NCBI GenBank assembly: GCA_025350385.1
Contig: JANXXZ010000554.1
Location: 1 to 21,078, forward strand
Direction of reading: 5' to 3'
Source of the DNA: Bacteroidales bacterium
Lineage (GTDB): Bacteria > Bacteroidota > Bacteroidia > Bacteroidales > UBA4417
DNA: 21,078 bases
The notes beneath the pieces are model-generated. The model worked only from the letters and a program-made list of their open reading frames with translations. It had not been told where the DNA came from and did not search any database. Below are positions 20,982 to 21,078 of this stretch, piece by piece (within the stretch, counting starts at the first letter, position 1; every line of letters starts with the position of its first letter). Both the position numbers and the translations under genes were made by a program.

Positions 20982-21078
20982 ATGAAAGGTATCACTCAAA
21001 AATTTGTTCGTAGAGATGCCGTTGAAGAGATAAACACCTTGCCTAACCCCGAAGTCAGATCGCAACACTTTATCGATT
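20982..21078 (+). CDS. Start of a gene of unknown function, cut by window end
   Basis: An ATG at 20982 opens a frame that stays open to the window edge, 32 codons: MKGITQKFVRRDAVEEINT, then LPNPEVRSQHFID. The text is charged and helix-like, with no signal peptide, and looks like the beginning of a cytoplasmic protein. The orientation is divergent from the TonB receptor, so it would share the 119-nt intergenic region as promoter space. I do not recognise the family, and too little is visible to judge function. Confidence 0.55.
   Translation, partial: MKGITQKFVRRDAVEEINTLPNPEVRSQHFID

Overview
The window looks like a chromosomal segment of a Bacteroidota bacterium, probably Bacteroidales-like. 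Supporting this are a TonB-dependent receptor paired with a DUF4249 lipoprotein, GH92 and GH29 glycosidases, lipobox-bearing lipoproteins, the absence of clear Shine-Dalgarno sequences, and several matches to the Bacteroidota -7 promoter element TAnnTTTG. No tRNA, rRNA, CRISPR array, intact insertion sequence or phage gene is visible. The organism is inferred from family content only.

Layout. Positions 1-7076 (+ strand) hold a secreted sugar/protein-processing block. It contains the C-terminal part of a GH92 alpha-mannosidase-like enzyme cut by the window edge, a large secreted transglutaminase-fold protein, a class II aldolase-family protein and a GH29 alpha-L-fucosidase. The last two are 38 nt apart and probably co-transcribed. 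Positions 7306-8794 (+) hold a two-gene unit: an NAD(P)-binding epimerase-like protein and a RibD-C/dihydrofolate-reductase-like protein. Positions 8795-11459 are sparse, with a polysaccharide deacetylase lipoprotein and a DUF4337 membrane protein, both on the minus strand, separated by 622 nt with no supported gene. Positions 11460-13727 hold a GNAT acetyltransferase (+) facing an FKBP peptidyl-prolyl isomerase (-) across a hairpin terminator, then a DEDDy 3'-5' exonuclease (-). Positions 13804-16441 (+) hold a lipoprotein with a probable beta-propeller, the tRNA-modifying methyltransferase MnmD and a NUDIX hydrolase. Positions 16495-20862 (-) hold an acylphosphatase, a tyrosine-rich conserved protein of unknown function, a DUF4249 lipoprotein and its TonB-dependent receptor. 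A divergent gene begins at 20982 and leaves the window.

How the genes fit together. GH92 and GH29 would trim mannose and fucose from host- or algal-type glycans. The transglutaminase-fold protein and the aldolase-like protein sit between them and may belong to the same glycan/glycoprotein-processing role, but no SusC/SusD pair is present, so this is not a classical polysaccharide utilisation locus. The TonB receptor/DUF4249 pair is an outer-membrane import or surface system of unknown substrate. Most other genes are housekeeping or stand alone.

The most unusual non-coding signal is a family of word-like, degenerate low-complexity repeats in the intergenic gaps, each gap with its own vocabulary, often just after a stop codon. 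No convincing novel multi-gene defence or mobile system was found. Several reading frames extend upstream to a TTG that, in at least two cases, is the end of a TAnnTTTG promoter; corrected ATG starts are given.
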